Shown here one piece after another: positions 1 through 12,533 of a stretch of 64,000 nucleotides of DNA. The notes under the pieces are model-generated. The model worked only from the letters and a program-made list of their open reading frames with translations. It made no database searches and was not told the DNA's origin. The position numbers and the translations under genes were made by a program. Source of the DNA: Kingdonia uniflora (taxonomy: Eukaryota; Streptophyta; Magnoliopsida; Ranunculales; Circaeasteraceae); the NCBI GenBank assembly GCA_014058105.1, contig JACGCM010001594.1:1178001-1242000 (forward strand). Direction: 5' to 3'. The stretch's first letter is position 1. Each line of letters opens with the position of its first letter.

Positions 1-374
1 AACAAGGATTACTACAAATAATGATTGGGAATCACTGACTTAAATACTATGAATTGTCTTTAGTAATGATTGGAAATCATGTACTTAATTAGGATTTCAT
101 AAGGAACGTACACATTTGGTAGTTTTTAATATCAATCTTGGCTAAGATTCTATTAAAATGTACATCTAAGATTAAGATCATCTTTTTAAGGGGTAAAATT
201 TGGATTTAATCATTAAAAAAAATCATGAGTTTTAGAAGATGAACAAGATTCAACTATAATATGATAATAAATAATTTATTTTCTATTATTCTAAGTATTA
301 TAATCTATCTTTAATGCATTTGAAATGTTTATCCAGAATTGCCACTAATTATGATGTACATTTTACATAAACAG

Positions 375-518
375 ATGTTTGCAAAACTTAAGAATGTTGA
401 ATTTCCACCATTGCTGCTCACTGGAGCCAATTACCTTACTTAGTATACACTGACACTGACTTGCTTTTGAAGTCTCTCCATCTACAGAAGACCATCGTCA
501 TTGGTAACAATGAAGATC
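375..518 (+). pseudogene. gag: copia gag, N-terminal fragment
   Basis: Reading from ATG 375 gives MFAKLKNVEFPPLLLTGANY, which fits the usual copia gag opening (a short lead, then a GxNYLxW-type motif). The Trp codon of that motif is now TAG. The frame runs to NNEDPI and then meets the CCATC target duplication at 519-523, where Tat element 1 begins. Removing the element and one copy of the duplication continues the same frame into DKAKALFILRHH at 13161 onward, a typical UBN2/gag stretch. The piece is a dead structural-protein gene fragment. Confidence 0.75.
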
Positions 519-523
519 CCATC

Positions 524-1138
524 TGTAGGGGCCTACCCCTCGATCTTACCTAAATCGAGTTGTCTATAGTTTGAACTACCTCCATGTCAGGCCCACGCAT
601 CCCCCACATGGCTTCCCCAGTCAGCGTTGCCACCTACTCCACAAACTGATAAAAAATATGGGTCGAGCTCAAATAGAAAAGCCTGAACAAGTCAATACAC
701 CTATCTCTCACGAACTCAGCAGTTACCCAGTCAACCGCCACTAACCACATTGTTCGAAAAACGTGCTTCAATACGATGAAGAACTGCGAAAATGGCATAT
801 ATAAAGAAAAAGTTCCAGAAGAGACAAGACCCAGAAAATCACATGAGAAATCACCAGGAAAACTATATTTTCTAGATTCTCAAAACTTTAATCTTTTTAT
901 TCATAAGATCAAGCATTTTTAAGTCTAGAGATCACTTGAAATAAGCTATCAGCCTCAAGCAATAAATGTCACTATTACAAAAAATTCTCAACCCGAGGTC
1001 ATGAGTTTTTACCTATTCATAGGTTTTCCACGCTAAACACTTGTGTCATTTCTTGCTTTCTATTAGATTTTGTCATAGGTGCATTGGTGTAAGAGCTAAT
1101 TCTAGGCTACTTCGAGCTTATAAAATTAGGCCATTACA
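524..1138 (+). repeat. 5' LTR of Tat element 1
   Basis: 615 bp, TGTAGGGG...CCATTACA, TG...CA ends. It aligns along its whole length with 12547-13160, with many substitutions. A TATA-like ATATATAAAG lies at 797-806, expected to drive the sense RNA. The target duplication CCATC is directly upstream. Confidence 0.95.
797..806 (+). promoter_or_regulatory. TATA box of the element 1 LTR
   Basis: ATATATAAAG in the middle of the 5' LTR. The 3' LTR keeps the same site (CTATATAAAG near 12819-12828). Conservation in both LTRs and position in the LTR support a promoter role for the sense transcript. Confidence 0.6.
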
Positions 1139-1140
1139 TT

Positions 1141-1158
1141 TGGCTCCGTCTGTGGGAA
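1141..1158 (+). promoter_or_regulatory. primer binding site of element 1
   Basis: TGGCTCCGTCTGTGGGAA begins 2 bp after the LTR end. Its start TGG is the complement of a tRNA CCA tail. Element 2 has the related TGGTGTCGTCTGTGGGAAC at the same place. I do not assign the tRNA. Confidence 0.8.
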
Positions 1159-1215
1159 ATAAATCATTTCCACGATATCCTAAGGCATTCATTCACTTTA
1201 CTACAAATTCTAATC

Positions 1216-2587
1216 ATGGTCACATCCAGGCAACCAACAACCAAAGTTCAGTTCAATCTTTCAGTTAAGCCGGAATAACTAACAGAGCTATGGGAGAATC
1301 TCAGCACTGATAAAGAGAAATGCAATGAGCTTGAACTATAATTAACTCTTAGCCGAGAGCTCCGCGAGAAGGAGCTCGATGCCGAACAACAAGCTCGTTT
1401 AACAGCGCTTAAGCGCCATGAAAATCAAATGACAATAATGCAGACTATATTACAAGCTCTCTAGCACACTCAGCAGGCTTCTCCAACATGAGATCGCGAT
1501 CAGGTGCCAGAAGCCTTTTGGGTTTCGGCGCGGGAAAGATTGGGACCTCAAGGAGCCACAGGCAAAGCCGTTTCCTAAAATATTTGGAATGAACCTCAAC
1601 CTTCCATTCATTTGGGTGGTAAAGTGTACTCTGAGGTTAGCCGAGGTCACCGAGGGGGAACAACGACCTCAACCTCAAGTTCTTGCCCAAGATCATTTGA
1701 GTAGAGGTACCGGCACTCATAATTCGCAACCTCCTCGTCAAGTCAATCAACCGACATGTCATTATGTAACACAAGAGCATATGGACTAGCGTACTAAGGA
1801 GTTGATCAAAGTACAAGTTCTGGGTACTACCGATGACCTTATCAAGTTATAAGGGAGTCTGATTGCCAAAAAACTAATCGATATGGAGATACTGAAAGGT
1901 TTGCATGCTCTAAAAATTTGCAAGTACAAGGGTACCGATCCAAAGGAGTACATTCAACAATACCGTGATTCATTGGGTTTGTACTCCAATCTTAGCCACA
2001 TTCTCTACCATCTGTTCACCACAATTTTATAGAAGGAACCACTCCGATAGTTTCACTCGCTACCTGAAGAATCCATATACACATTCGACCAGCCACATAA
2101 ACAGTTCATCAAGACATATGTTCACAACAAAGATAAAGAAGAAAATTTATATTCTCTCATCAGTCTCAAACAGTCACACGGAGAGAAGCTTAAAACTTTT
2201 AAGAAGAAGTTTTTAGAGCTTGTGGGTAAAGTAGACAATCTCGATCATAAAATAGTTGTTAATGCTTTCACCAACGCACTTCAACTCGATTGTAAAGCCA
2301 AAAAGTACCTCTTCCTCAACAAACCAGGGACCTTGGAGGATATGATCACCAAGGTTAATAGTTACGTCAACTTGGAAAGGATGATGTCCGAAAGGCATAA
2401 ATCTACTAAATCCGTCCTTACCACAAAAGGTCCATCTGCAGATCGAAACACTGAATCGAAGGAGGATCAGGGTGACCAAAAGTGCGCCAAGGGAAACACC
2501 AACAACCTTTCGAAAGGTGGGTCACAAGTCAAACTAGTCCTCCCAAAGATGAATGTTCGAATCTCCACAATTTTTCCAATCCTCTAA
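1216..2587 (+). pseudogene. gag: gag of Tat element 1
   Basis: Starts at ATG 1216 (MVTSRQP) and is broken by stops and frameshifts. A charged helical N-terminal part (about 1270-1460, ELREKELDAEQQARL-like) precedes the retrotransposon gag domain. The domain shows GSLIAKKL near 1855, YKGTDPKEYIQQYRDSLGL near 1930 and a well-kept block NKDKEENLYSLISLK followed by KFLELVGKVDNLDHK. The same blocks occur in gag of element 2. The last open piece is 2222-2587. A zinc-knuckle/linker region, poorly readable, occupies 2590-3000. Gag forms the particle; this copy is dead. Confidence 0.8.
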
Positions 2588-3000
2588 GTAGATAAGCTCT
2601 ACCGTCTCTCCCAACCATTGGAACCAATCAAGAACTGACCATACTGCATGCATCATAAGGTAAACCATCATTCTACTGACAATTGCTATACTTACAGAGG
2701 TTGCTTGAATACATTTTCAAGGAGGGAAGGATGCTTGAATATATTGTCAACCTGGAATCATACAAGGATGGCAGTTATAAGAAACAACTTAAAGTTGTCT
2801 AGGTCAAAGATCAAGCTGAGGAGAAGCATCTCTACCATATGCGCCACAACAACATGTTCGAGATCAATTAGATTACCAACTCCAACAGATTCAAACGCCG
2901 GAGACTGTCAGAATGCTGCGATCTCACGCCTTAAGACAGAGAAGCCAAACTTCTGCCTGAGTCGAGCAATCGCCGGCTCGAGATATCATTCGTAGATTGC

Positions 3001-3474
3001 GATACTATCCATGTTAAGTTTCTACATCATGATGCATTAGTCATAATGTTCAAGATGAAGAAATTTGTCATTCACACAATGATGATCGATACTGGCAATG
3101 GTATTGAGATTCTCTTTTAGAACACTATCGACCAAATGGGTTTGGCCGATCATGCCATTCAAAGCGACACCGATATCAGTAGATTCAATGGTTCTAAAGA
3201 AGAGCGAGTAGGAAAGATCATCTTACCTATTACCGCAGGACCAGCCGTAATCGACGTTATCTTCTACGTGATCAACGCCAAATCTCGTTATCTCGGGATT
3301 ATGGGCCATTGCTGGATTCATAACATGGAAGCTATCGCTTCTACCTATCATCAAGTACACTGCCTCAAACACAATGACGATATCTATAAGATCAGAGGTA
3401 GTCAAAAGCTTTCTCGAGCTTACAAAAATACCGTCTCTGCGATTTTAGATACTTCTGACAGGTATGCTGCATAG
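3001..3474 (+). pseudogene. pro: aspartic protease of Tat element 1
   Basis: The reading HTMMIDTGNGIEILF at about 3070-3117 carries the retroviral-type active-site triplet DTG (here DTGNG, as in element 2). It is followed by a TAG just after the motif and then a long open stretch (3136-3474) with FYVINAKSRYLGIMG. The enzyme would cut the gag-pol polyprotein. The TAG inside the domain and the broken upstream frame make it a pseudogene. It ends at TAG 3472-3474, shortly before the RT frame. Confidence 0.75.
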
Positions 3475-3477
3475 TAA

Positions 3478-4860
3478 TTGCAGAAAGCTGATCACCCTGA
3501 TGATCAACCTTCCATGGAGGAGCCCACGGAATATATCAACATTGATGGACCTAGCAGTGGTACTTTTATCGGTACTAAGCTGGTTCAACATGAAAAAGAT
3601 GCTCTTATTCAGTTCTTACAACTTAATAGAGATATTTTTGCGTGGCCTTTTGAAGAGATGCCTAGGGTCGATCCGGCCAAGGCATGTCACAAATTGGCCA
3701 TCAACATCAATGCCACTACAGTCAAACAGAAATAGCAGCACCTATCACCACGACTTCGAGATGAAGTTAACATGGTGATCAAGAAATTGATCAAAGTGGG
3801 ATTCTTTCGAGAAGCTAAATATCCAGATTGGATATCTAATATCGTCGCTGTCCCAAAGATGAATGGAAAAGTCCAAGTTTGTATAAATTTCACCGATCAA
3901 AACAAACATACTCCAAAGGATAGTTTCCCTCATCCCAACATTCATCAGATCCTTGATTCCACAACAGGTCACAAACTTCTATCTATGATGGACACTACTT
4001 TTGGATACAATTAGATTCCATTCTTGGATGAAGATCAAGAAAAGACCACTTTCATCACTGAAAGGGGACTTTACTGTTATAATGTCATGCTCTTCGGAGT
4101 TAAAAATGCAGGTACAACTTATTAATGGTTGATGACTACAATGTTCAAAGCACATCTTGGGAAAGTCGTGGAAGTCTACATTGATGATCTCTTGTGCAAA
4201 AGCATGCAGTCCATCAACCATATCTTAGATTATAACACAATATTCAACATTCGTTGATCTTACAGGATGCGTCTCAATCCTGATAAGTATCAATTCAGGA
4301 TACATTAAGGTCGATTTCTAGGCTACCTCATCAGCAAGAAGGGGATTGAGGCCGATCCAGATCAGATTCGGGCTCTCCTCGACATGCCATCTCCAAGAAT
4401 GACGAAAGAAGAAACTTACCGGTAAGATTACCGCTATCAACCGTTTCGTTTCAAAATCTTTAGACCGCTGTCGTTGGTTATTCTTATTACACCGCAGTTG
4501 TACCAAACGAGGAAAATTTCAACTAAATGTAGAGGTTCAATGGACATCTGAATGCGAAACAACTTTTTAGGATCTCAAAACATATTTGGGGAAGTCTCCC
4601 ATCATGACGAACTACCCACTTCGAGAGGTTCTATCTAAGAAAGAAAAATCAAGAAGAGTGTAACAGTGGTCAGTCAGTTTGGAAGAATATGATATCAAGT
4701 TTGAAAAATGTCATTCCGAAAAGGGTCAGGCCGTTGCCAATTTTCTCGCGGATTTTCTAGTAGAGGATCCTGGTGGGAGGACCACGATCCTGATCTTGTA
4801 GTAGATTACAGAAGATCCGCTCCCCAAAACATTTAACGAACGAGCTGAATGGATTACAAG
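3478..4860 (+). pseudogene. pol: reverse transcriptase and first RNase H of Tat element 1
   Basis: RT motifs in order: KYPDWISNIVAVPK and CINFTDQNKHTPKDSFP (3823-3930), a GYNxIP motif with the Gln codon turned to TAG (4014), FGVKNAGTTY with a further Gln-to-stop, then the catalytic VEVYIDDLLCKS (about 4168-4205). The two Asp residues of YIDD are kept. FLGYLISKKGIEADP marks the thumb region. Connection/RNase H sequence follows (4430-4860) but is shortened and shifted compared with element 2. It copied element RNA into DNA; multiple stops now abolish it. Confidence 0.85.
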
Positions 4861-4861
4861 G

Positions 4862-5371
4862 AAAGGGTGGAGACTTCTTACAGATGGATTTGCAGGACCC
4901 GCATGGTCAGGAATTGGAATCGTATTGATTACCCCTTCCAACGACAGAATTGAAAAATTAATCCACTTGGATTTTGAGGCCTTAAATAATGTCACCGAGT
5001 ACGAAGCTATTATTCAGGGACTCAATCTCGCTATTGAGTTCGGCATCCCTGAAATCTCAGTTTACACAGATTCGCTACTCATCGTCTACCATTACTCTGA
5101 GAAATGCAAGAACAACAACAAGATGATCGAATACGCAACCCTCATTGCAGATAGGATGAACAAGTTTGTGCAAGCAACTCTTGATTATTTTCCTCGAGGT
5201 AAAAACAGACTCGCCGATTCCTTGGCAGATCTAACCGGGGTCTTAGGCATAGAAGCTCGATATCTTCAGATCGAAGTGATGTTAGCTCCCAACATTGATC
5301 GCATTTTTGAATGTACGATCAACACTGGGGATATAAAAGGGGAAACAACGATTGGCGAAAGCCTTTTTTAG
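4862..5371 (+). pseudogene. second (archaeal-like) RNase H and linker of Tat element 1
   Basis: After RT and the first RNase H comes a second RNase H-like domain: LLTDGFAGPAWSGIGIVL near 4869, then FEALNNVTEYEAIIQGLNLA (4973-5030), VYTDSLLIV (about 5060) and a C-terminal RGKNRLADSLADLTGVLG (5198-5250). The D...E...D pattern of an RNase H is visible. Dual RNase H domains are known from Tat-lineage elements. The open frame 4925-5371 is one of the longer sense frames left. It ends in a linker toward integrase. Confidence 0.8.
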
Positions 5372-6530
5372 TTTACCTCGGTATCGACAACAAATATGAA
5401 TTTCCACTTCTAGCAGATCTGAAAAAACTCTGACAGCTGATAGACAACTCAAAGGGCTACACAAATCAAAATGGTACTTTATACCGCCGTTCAGTCATGG
5501 GGCCTTAGCTCAAATGCCTCTCCAAACAGAAAGTGGATGAGTTACTCCGCGATCTACATGAAGGGACTTGTGGCTCCCATGCCGCAGGTCAATCACTGGC
5601 AAATAAAGCCATTACACAAGGAGTATTCTGGCCCAGTATGCATGTGCAAGCAGAGGAGTACTCGCACAAATGTGACACATGTCACCAACATTGACAAATG
5701 ATATGCGCCCTTGCACTTGAACTCCACGCAAGTAAGGTACTTTGGTCATTCAAATGATGGGCACTCGATCTTGTCAACAAATTCCCTAATTCTCCAGGTA
5801 ATTGCCGCCACCTACTCGTAGCTACCGATTATTTTACAAAATGGGTAGAAGTAATTCCTCTCTGTCAAAGTAGAGAGGAAGATGTCATCTCTTTTTTCTG
5901 GGAACACATCATCACTCGGTTTGGGTGCCCCCATCTAATTCATATTGATAATGGTCCGCAATTTGTTAGAGAAAAAGTTATAACTTTCCTCAATCAGTAC
6001 AACATCATCCACTCACCATCCAATCCCTACTATCCTTAAGGAAATGGCTAAGTTGAAATCACCAACAAAACCATCGTGGATAGACTCAAGAAAAGGCTAC
6101 ACTCTAAAAAAACGGGAATTGGATTCATGAACTTCCTCATGTCTTATGGGCATATCGTATCACTCCACGGCAATCGACAGGCTGCACTCCATTCCTCCTT
6201 ACCTTCGACACCGAGGCTGTCATTCCCTCCGAATACCATCATCCAGTCAAAGATCATGAGCTAACTGACGAGAAAAATGAGTTTGAATTGGCTTGTAACC
6301 TCAATTGGATCAATGAAACTAGGGAACGCACGGTCGCTAACCTAGGTCGATATCACCATAAGCTTGCCAGTTCGTACGACTAACAAGTCAGAAGTTGTAC
6401 CTTCCAAATCGATGATCTTGTCCTCAGAAAAATACCTCAACACCACAAAGAACCTCATACTGGGAAACTAGCAGATAATTGGGAGGGAACGGCTTGAATA
6501 CGAGCAACATCCAACTTCTATTGGTACTTC
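5372..6530 (+). pseudogene. int: integrase of Tat element 1
   Basis: Pieces in order: the HHCC zinc finger (LRDLHEGTCGSHAAGQ near 5550-5600, then a KCDTCHQH-type end), the core with a WALDLV motif near 5757, ATDYFTKWVE at 5821-5850, HIDNGPQFV near 5940-5967, and the GNGxVEITNK region near 6042-6068. There two Gln codons are now stops (TAA). A C-terminal part with NWEGTA-like sequence ends near 6530. All pieces lie in different frames, so the gene is dead. It would have inserted element DNA into the host. Confidence 0.8.
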
Positions 6531-9500
6531 CTTAATTTATCATTTCCTTTTAGCAAATGACCATGAATACAAGCGACATTCCTCTCTAGCTCTCTTATTC
6601 GACCTGATAGACTGATAAGATCCCCTTGTACAAGGGAGACCTTGGCATCATTTTTATTCATCCTCGAGTGCTCCTCGGCCTCGGCATGTCTAACACGTGA
6701 ATTGGCTTGTGCCAATTCAATCTTTAATTGTGCCACTCTCGCATTCAACTCATCATACTTACGCTGCACCATCCAAAATTCAAAATCTTTGGCAGGTAAA
6801 GATACAGTCAATTGATCAACTACAACTTCAGACGCAGATAGATCGTCTCGAGCTCCCTTTAGCTCGTTATATTTATCAACCAATTTCTTCTTCAATCACT
6901 CTAGCTCGCTCTTACTATTTGCTAGATCAACTCGAGTTTACTCCTAATTGTTATTCGCCTTGATCAAATCATTTTTCAAACCAGCCATAGAGTGATTTAA
7001 ACCTTCTTGCAATCTTTCTAGTGCCTGTATACGGTAACGACCATGTTTGCCTCCCAACTCTTTACCATCAACGCATCATTTTGGTTTTTGAGTTTCACTG
7101 CATGCTCTTTAAACTCAGCAAGCTCTTTTTTGCCCTTTCTCAATTTTGGCATCCTTTTCCTCGATCTTTCGAGCTAGATCGACAGCAGCCTGTATTGCTT
7201 CAACAAACTTGGAGTATACTTTAACATGCTGATCTTCTCTATCTTCATTCCCTTCCCTTATCCTATCAAACTCTTTTGTAAATTCTTGGTTACATTGGCG
7301 AGCATCTTCCTCGCGCAAGCGAGCTGACTCCAATTTGACCTGTACATTATAAATTCATTATATCAAGTTTGATTCAGAACACTCAGTCACCACATATGAC
7401 TCATTTCATGTATGCCATTTCAGTGCCATTGCCATTAAGCCGATAACAGGTTTTTGGTCTCTCTTTATACTCGATTTTTTACTTCGTAGCTCTATACTAA
7501 TGAAGCATTTAAATCAAATATTTCTTGCTCTGTTCTAACCTGTAGCTCCGCTTGCAAAGATAATAAGGATGTTGAAGCGTGTCTCTCCTTTTCAAGCTCT
7601 GCCTTTAAATTTTTTATTATGAGGCGTATGTCTTTAAGTTTCTACAACAAGGTTTATAAAAGCGATTTAGCCTACAGAATTCTATCCAAAAAAAAAAATC
7701 CAATCAGTTTACAAACATTCCCAAATATTCATACAATCACAAAGCCATTGCACTACTCTACCTTCTCATTTTCCCCTTCTGGACGCTCGTTGTCATCCCC
7801 TTGGTTGTCTCTCACCGTCTGAGGAGACATACCATCCAACCCGTCAACAACGCCAACAACAAGATCTTTAATCTCCACATCTTCCTCCTACACATAGGTG
7901 TCTGCCCTAATGGAATCTACCACATCCTCGAAATATCCTTTTGACACAAGGTGGCACCTGAGCCTGTCACGCTCAGCTACACCTTTTCTAAATTAGTTCT
8001 TGCTTCCGCATGTAGATTTTATATTTCCACCACATGCAAAGCCTTCAAAGCCTCCACCCATTTTCCCTCCTTGAGCAGATCAGTTTTCAATCGAGCTACA
8101 TTCCTTTCGAGCTCGACCTTCTTACTCTTCAGCTCAGCTCTTTCCTCCTCGACCCTGAGGCATATTCCCTTCATTAGACGAGCAGCCTACAAAAAAATAA
8201 CAAATCGAATTCATTGATTAGCTCGAATCATAATACAAAATTTATCACAATATATATATTCAAGCATATGAACCTACCATTTTGCTCATCTCCTTCTATC
8301 CGTGGAGAGCTGCCAACCTGGCTTTTTCCTCCACCTCTTTCAAATCGTCCTCTACAACAGGTCAATCATCTACAACCCTCATCCCTGACCTTTCAGAAAG
8401 TTCAAAGCTTCCTCCTTTTACGGCCTCCGCACTTCCCGTGGTTCCAGAGGTCGAAGGGCGCTTCAACATCTACTTTTTGGGAAACGTTTGAGCTAATTTG
8501 CTTGACGTAGTAGACTCAGGTAACCCTATGCAGTCCATTCTAGGGGGCTTGGATAAATTGACTCGCCTTTCCCCATCAGTTCCCTTCTTCTTACTGCAGT
8601 CAGTGTTCGTCATTAGGCTGGTCGACTAAGATTTTTAAACTTTTTCAACTCGGCTATTGACACGCTTCTTCCTGCTAAGGCCAAGATCCTCTAATTCAGC
8701 CTCGAGCACTGTCTCTTCCTGAGCAACTGTATCCAACAATGACTCTTTCCTAGCCACCTAAGATTTGAGAGCTGTCATTCACAAAACATTATCATAAGTA
8801 GAAAATCATACAATTTCAACTGTTAATTTCATACATTATACATTGTTATACTTACTTTGTTTTACAGTTCTAAATAAAAGTTCCATGGGTTCTTCATCAT
8901 CTCTCTGAAGATAATCACCCTTTACCCATATCACGTTATCATTCCATGGCTGACCTGCTGAGTTCAGATCGAAGAAGCACCGAATCGAGCATGCACAGAA
9001 ATACGTCCCTCCACTTGCAGAATAGTTTTTTACCCCATAAAACTGCAAAATATCCTCAGAGGATATCCTCTTCTTTCTCCCATCTCCTTCCCACCGTGAA
9101 TTCAAAGATTCACAAATACTTATCACCTCCCATATGTTCTCATTCATCTGAATAGGACATGCCCTGATAAGGTTCATAATCCCTTTTGCCAGATTGCTAA
9201 GGGAAAGACTCGACCCGTATTCCAACTGAGACAGGTAACATAAAAAGCCCTCTGAAAGTTTACTCTGAACATTCCCATCAAAATACTCAAGAGAGATCGA
9301 TTCGTTTATGCCTCTATCCCTTTTCTCCTTTGCCAAATCGGCCAAAAAATAAAAATATTCCTTCCCCGTCGCTAGAGTGCAATCCTTAAATTGCCTATCA
9401 GTGTGTTCTATACAGTTACCCCATCTACCTCGTACCAAAGCCTTGGCTTTACAGAAATCTTTGAATACATCAGAGCGAGGAGGATAGGATATCAATTTTC

Positions 9501-10296
9501 TAGGGAAATCTGGAAATTGATTAACACCTATTTCTTCCCCCCTTTCAGATATTTTAATATCAGAATCAGCCGATCGGCCAGAGGTCGAGGCCTCACTTAC
9601 AGGGGAACTCACCATATCAACTACAGAAAAGGATTTATACCAGTACAAGTACTCCTCACGATCGACTTACAGATAGGTTCAGTTATCTATCATTATCTTT
9701 TACATATATGTCCAAAACATACAAAAATCTTTCGTATATCATTTATCAAGCAGGTTTTTATAGATTACTATAAATAGTAATTTATTACTTGAGCTAGAAA
9801 CAAAACATGATCTTCAAACATACATTTATGCATCACAAATCTCCTACTAACCTTCTATGTCCGAATGCAAATCCACAACAGTGTCAAATCCTTCCCTCAC
9901 TACGCTATTGTACAACCACCTTCGTGACTCAGTTTCAGCGACTCTTTCATGCTTTGACTGATGGTCACTATCAATTAAATTGCCATGAGTTTCTATGCTA
10001 TTTTTTCTTTTCTTCTTCCTTCCTCTCTCATTGCTCTTCAAGTTTTAAGAAGTTGAGAAATGTTTGATTGATGAAGATGAAGCAGTATTTGTATTTTCTC
10101 TCTCTAACTGCTGGTAGTTATTGAGCCTCCCACGAGCCATCCTCGGTTTTGAAACTGAGGCATCCCCTCCACTATCCATGTCAGACGTCTTGCACTTTTT
10201 TGATAAAAATGTTTTCCTATCATTGCCCTTTGCCTTATATTTTAATCTATTTTTATTTCTCTTTTCCAAATCTCCCTCTGACCTAACCACACTCAT
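6518..10296 (-). pseudogene. antisense gene B of Tat element 1, multi-exon, globular domain plus coiled coil
   Basis: Runs opposite to gag-pol. Exons inferred from GT/AG sites and similarity to element 2: about 10296-9852, 9620-8856, 8757-8278, 8186-7760, and from 7339 down to 6518. Exon 1 is basic and low-complexity, with one TAA. Exon 2 (open over 9648-8836) holds the conserved domain: FCKAKALVRGRWGN, FLADLAKEKRDRG, FLCYLSQLEYGSSLSLSNLA, FFDLNSAGQPWNDNVIWV. Later exons are heptad-rich coiled coil (VARLKTDLLKEGK; RIRELERNVACIHG). Exon 2 ends at GTAAGTAT, as in element 2. From memory the domain resembles the plant 'putative gypsy type transposon' family (PF04195); unverified. Function unknown. 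Stops in exons 1, 3 and 4 suggest a pseudogene. Confidence 0.7.
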
Positions 10297-10388
10297 GATG
10301 ACTCACGCTTACACGCAATCGGGTTTTCACAACTTTTACATAATAGAGAAAATCATAAGCTCCCTACTTTTTTTATATTTGCTTCTTC

Positions 10389-10396
10389 TACTTATA
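10389..10396 (-). promoter_or_regulatory. antisense TATA box before gene B, element 1
   Basis: TATAAGTA on the minus strand, about 95 nt upstream of the gene B start at 10296. The same octamer occurs before gene B in element 2 (37611-37618). A further A-rich TATAAAAAAAG lies just downstream. Confidence 0.45.
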
Positions 10397-10696
10397 GTAA
10401 CAATGACGTCATTTCCGAAGCTCTCATAACAAATTTCAAATATTTTCAAATTCATTTTTTACAGCAGTCACAAACAACATTCACAAAAATAGAGGATCAA
10501 TTCGACAACAATTTCTTTTAAATTATTCAAACTCATGCAGCTACATACATTATGTCACCCCTATTTACATTCGTTTCATCACCTCACATATAATTATATC
10601 TAAAGCAACTTTGATGACCTGGGGAACCACATCCGATCAAATATCCTCCAGCAATCCTCATATCTTCTAATTTGATCACCTCTATAGGATTCAATC

Positions 10697-10888
10697 TCAC
10701 CAAACATTTTGAGCTGCAAGATTCACAACAATCTCTCGAAACATCTCTTCATAAAAACGTTGTTCATACTCACATTCCCTCCTAATCCCATCTAAACCTT
10801 CCAGTTGAACCTCCCTCACTGGGAGCTCAACATCGTAATCCAACATGCCAAAAATATATTCCCGCACATCAGCGATCTTTATCGCCAT
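10697..10888 (-). pseudogene. antisense unit A-like ORF of Tat element 1
   Basis: A 63-residue frame matches the middle of unit A in element 2: ADVREYIFGMLDYDVELP here against DEIREAIFGQQGYDAVLL there, followed by a similar EG-x10 spacing. It lies between the A1 ORF (11914-12216) and gene B, in the same direction. The start may lie a little upstream of the first Met. It is short and probably truncated. Function unknown; no catalytic motif seen. Confidence 0.5.
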
Positions 10889-11913
10889 CCGCCCTTCAGT
10901 AGCATACCAAATTTTCTAAGATAAAGTCTACACCATTCTTATTTCCTTCCCCAAACTTCAAATTTCATTCCCTCTTATTTATACATTTTTCATACCAATT
11001 ACCCACAAATCGTGATATTATCCTATTATCTCGTAACAGAAACCCCAATATCTTGAGAGAAATTATTTGAAGATATCTCTTCCTATTAAACTCAGTCATT
11101 CAATATTATTCTAGAAAGAGTTTATTCTTTCCAAGTCCAATATTCTATAACAACCTCTGCAAGATCGATTCTTTATTTTATACCTTTTAGAATTTCTTTT
11201 ACACCCATAATTCAAGCACACAGATCGAATATTATTTCTCACTTAACACATATTGTAACAGAAAAATTTATAACAACTCGATTATTACAAATATTTTTAC
11301 TTTTTGCCATCATACATTTCATTTCATAAAATATTTGAAAGTCTTCGGATCATACAGCTCGATTTCTAGAGTTATTCTATTCTATATAAGCACAAAATTT
11401 AGATAATAAATTTTATTCATCTTGAAACAAATTATAAGTCCTTTTACAGATAACAAGTCTTTCAAGTACTCAACATCAGGTGCTTTTACAAATAACAAGT
11501 CTTTCAAGTACTCAATATCTGGTACTTTACAGTTACATGTTTTTCGAGTACTTTTACAGCTAACAAGTTTTTCAGGCACCTTGAAGCGTTAAATCTTTCA
11601 GTTAATTCTACTTCAGTGATCTTTCACCCTGATAGAAAGCAGACATTGGAAACAACGAGTATCTTCCTTCCCATGAGTCTGGTCGAAGTCTAGACAAACT
11701 TCAAATGGAAACCATAAGAGCAGGAAACTCAGTGCTTGAGCCAACTCTTTAAATTGAAGGTCTTCTCAGTATAGAGTGGCGATGGAAGTGCAAAAGTAGA
11801 CTTCCATTTTTTGTCTTCCACCTCCACTACCACCACTGTCTCTCTTATAACCCCCCCTTAGAGTTGGTAGAGATGAAGAGGGCCGAACCTCAGATTTATT
11901 CGAGCGCAAGACT

Positions 11914-12216
11914 TCAATGCAACTGCCTCACAGTCATGCCTATACTTGCATCTGCCTCCCCAACCTTGTCTTTCGCAAGAATGTGGAGGCAAGCCCAACG
12001 CTGCTCGCCTGTCAAGATAGCGTAGTGAAACCTCCATCTATAGTAAAACTCCCCATCAGCTTTAGCCATTTCATTTTCTGGCATTCCTTGATACGTCGAA
12101 GGAACAGGAATAGGAGTCAGATTCTCCAAGGATTGATCTCCAAAATAATTCAACTTCAACCTCTGCATTTTAGAAGCAATTCTCTCTTCAAGAGGAATCT
12201 TACGGGTCTTTACCAT
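11914..12216 (-). CDS. antisense unit A1 ORF of Tat element 1
   Basis: 100 codons from ATG 12216, starting MVKTRKIPLEER. Unit A of element 2 also starts MVKTR. An upstream in-frame Met at 12267 exists, but the shared MVKTR start and a TATA box at 12282-12293 favour 12216. The protein is basic at its N-terminus and has YYRWRFHYAIL and a helical C-terminal part. No known enzyme motif is seen. The frame is intact, but expression cannot be judged from sequence. Confidence 0.45.
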   Translation of the reverse strand: MVKTRKIPLEERIASKMQRLKLNYFGDQSLENLTPIPVPSTYQGMPENEMAKADGEFYYRWRFHYAILTGEQRWACLHILAKDKVGEADASIGMTVRQLH

Positions 12217-12281
12217 CTTCATAATTTTAGAGAACAAATCAGCAAAACAAACGTATATGGTCACCAACCTTGGTACAGGTA

Positions 12282-12293
12282 CTATTTATATAA
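12282..12293 (-). promoter_or_regulatory. antisense TATA box before unit A1, element 1
   Basis: TTATATAAATAG on the minus strand, about 66 nt upstream of the MVKTR start codon and about 250 bp inside the 3' LTR boundary. Element 2 has TATAAAAG at the equivalent place (36785-36792). Confidence 0.5.
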
Positions 12294-12533
12294 CCCTATA
12301 TTTATTATACAGGTACATTTTCCCAAGCACCATTATTCAATGCGGACGAAACTCTTTAAACTCTAATGGTCAAATACATCAATATTCCCATCAACATTCA
12401 ATGCACGTACTTCCCCCTTGGCACGCACATTTTCCATGCAGTCAAATACCATCATTATTTCTTTCCTCATTCAAATTTCTAACCCATATAGCCAAATATT
12501 CTTTCTCAACCCAAGCCACTCGTGACTTTGGTT

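Noticed and set aside
10121..10429. Plus-strand ORF of 102 codons in element 1
   Set aside because: Shadow of antisense gene B exon 1 and its promoter region; low-complexity hydrophobic composition from poly-T.
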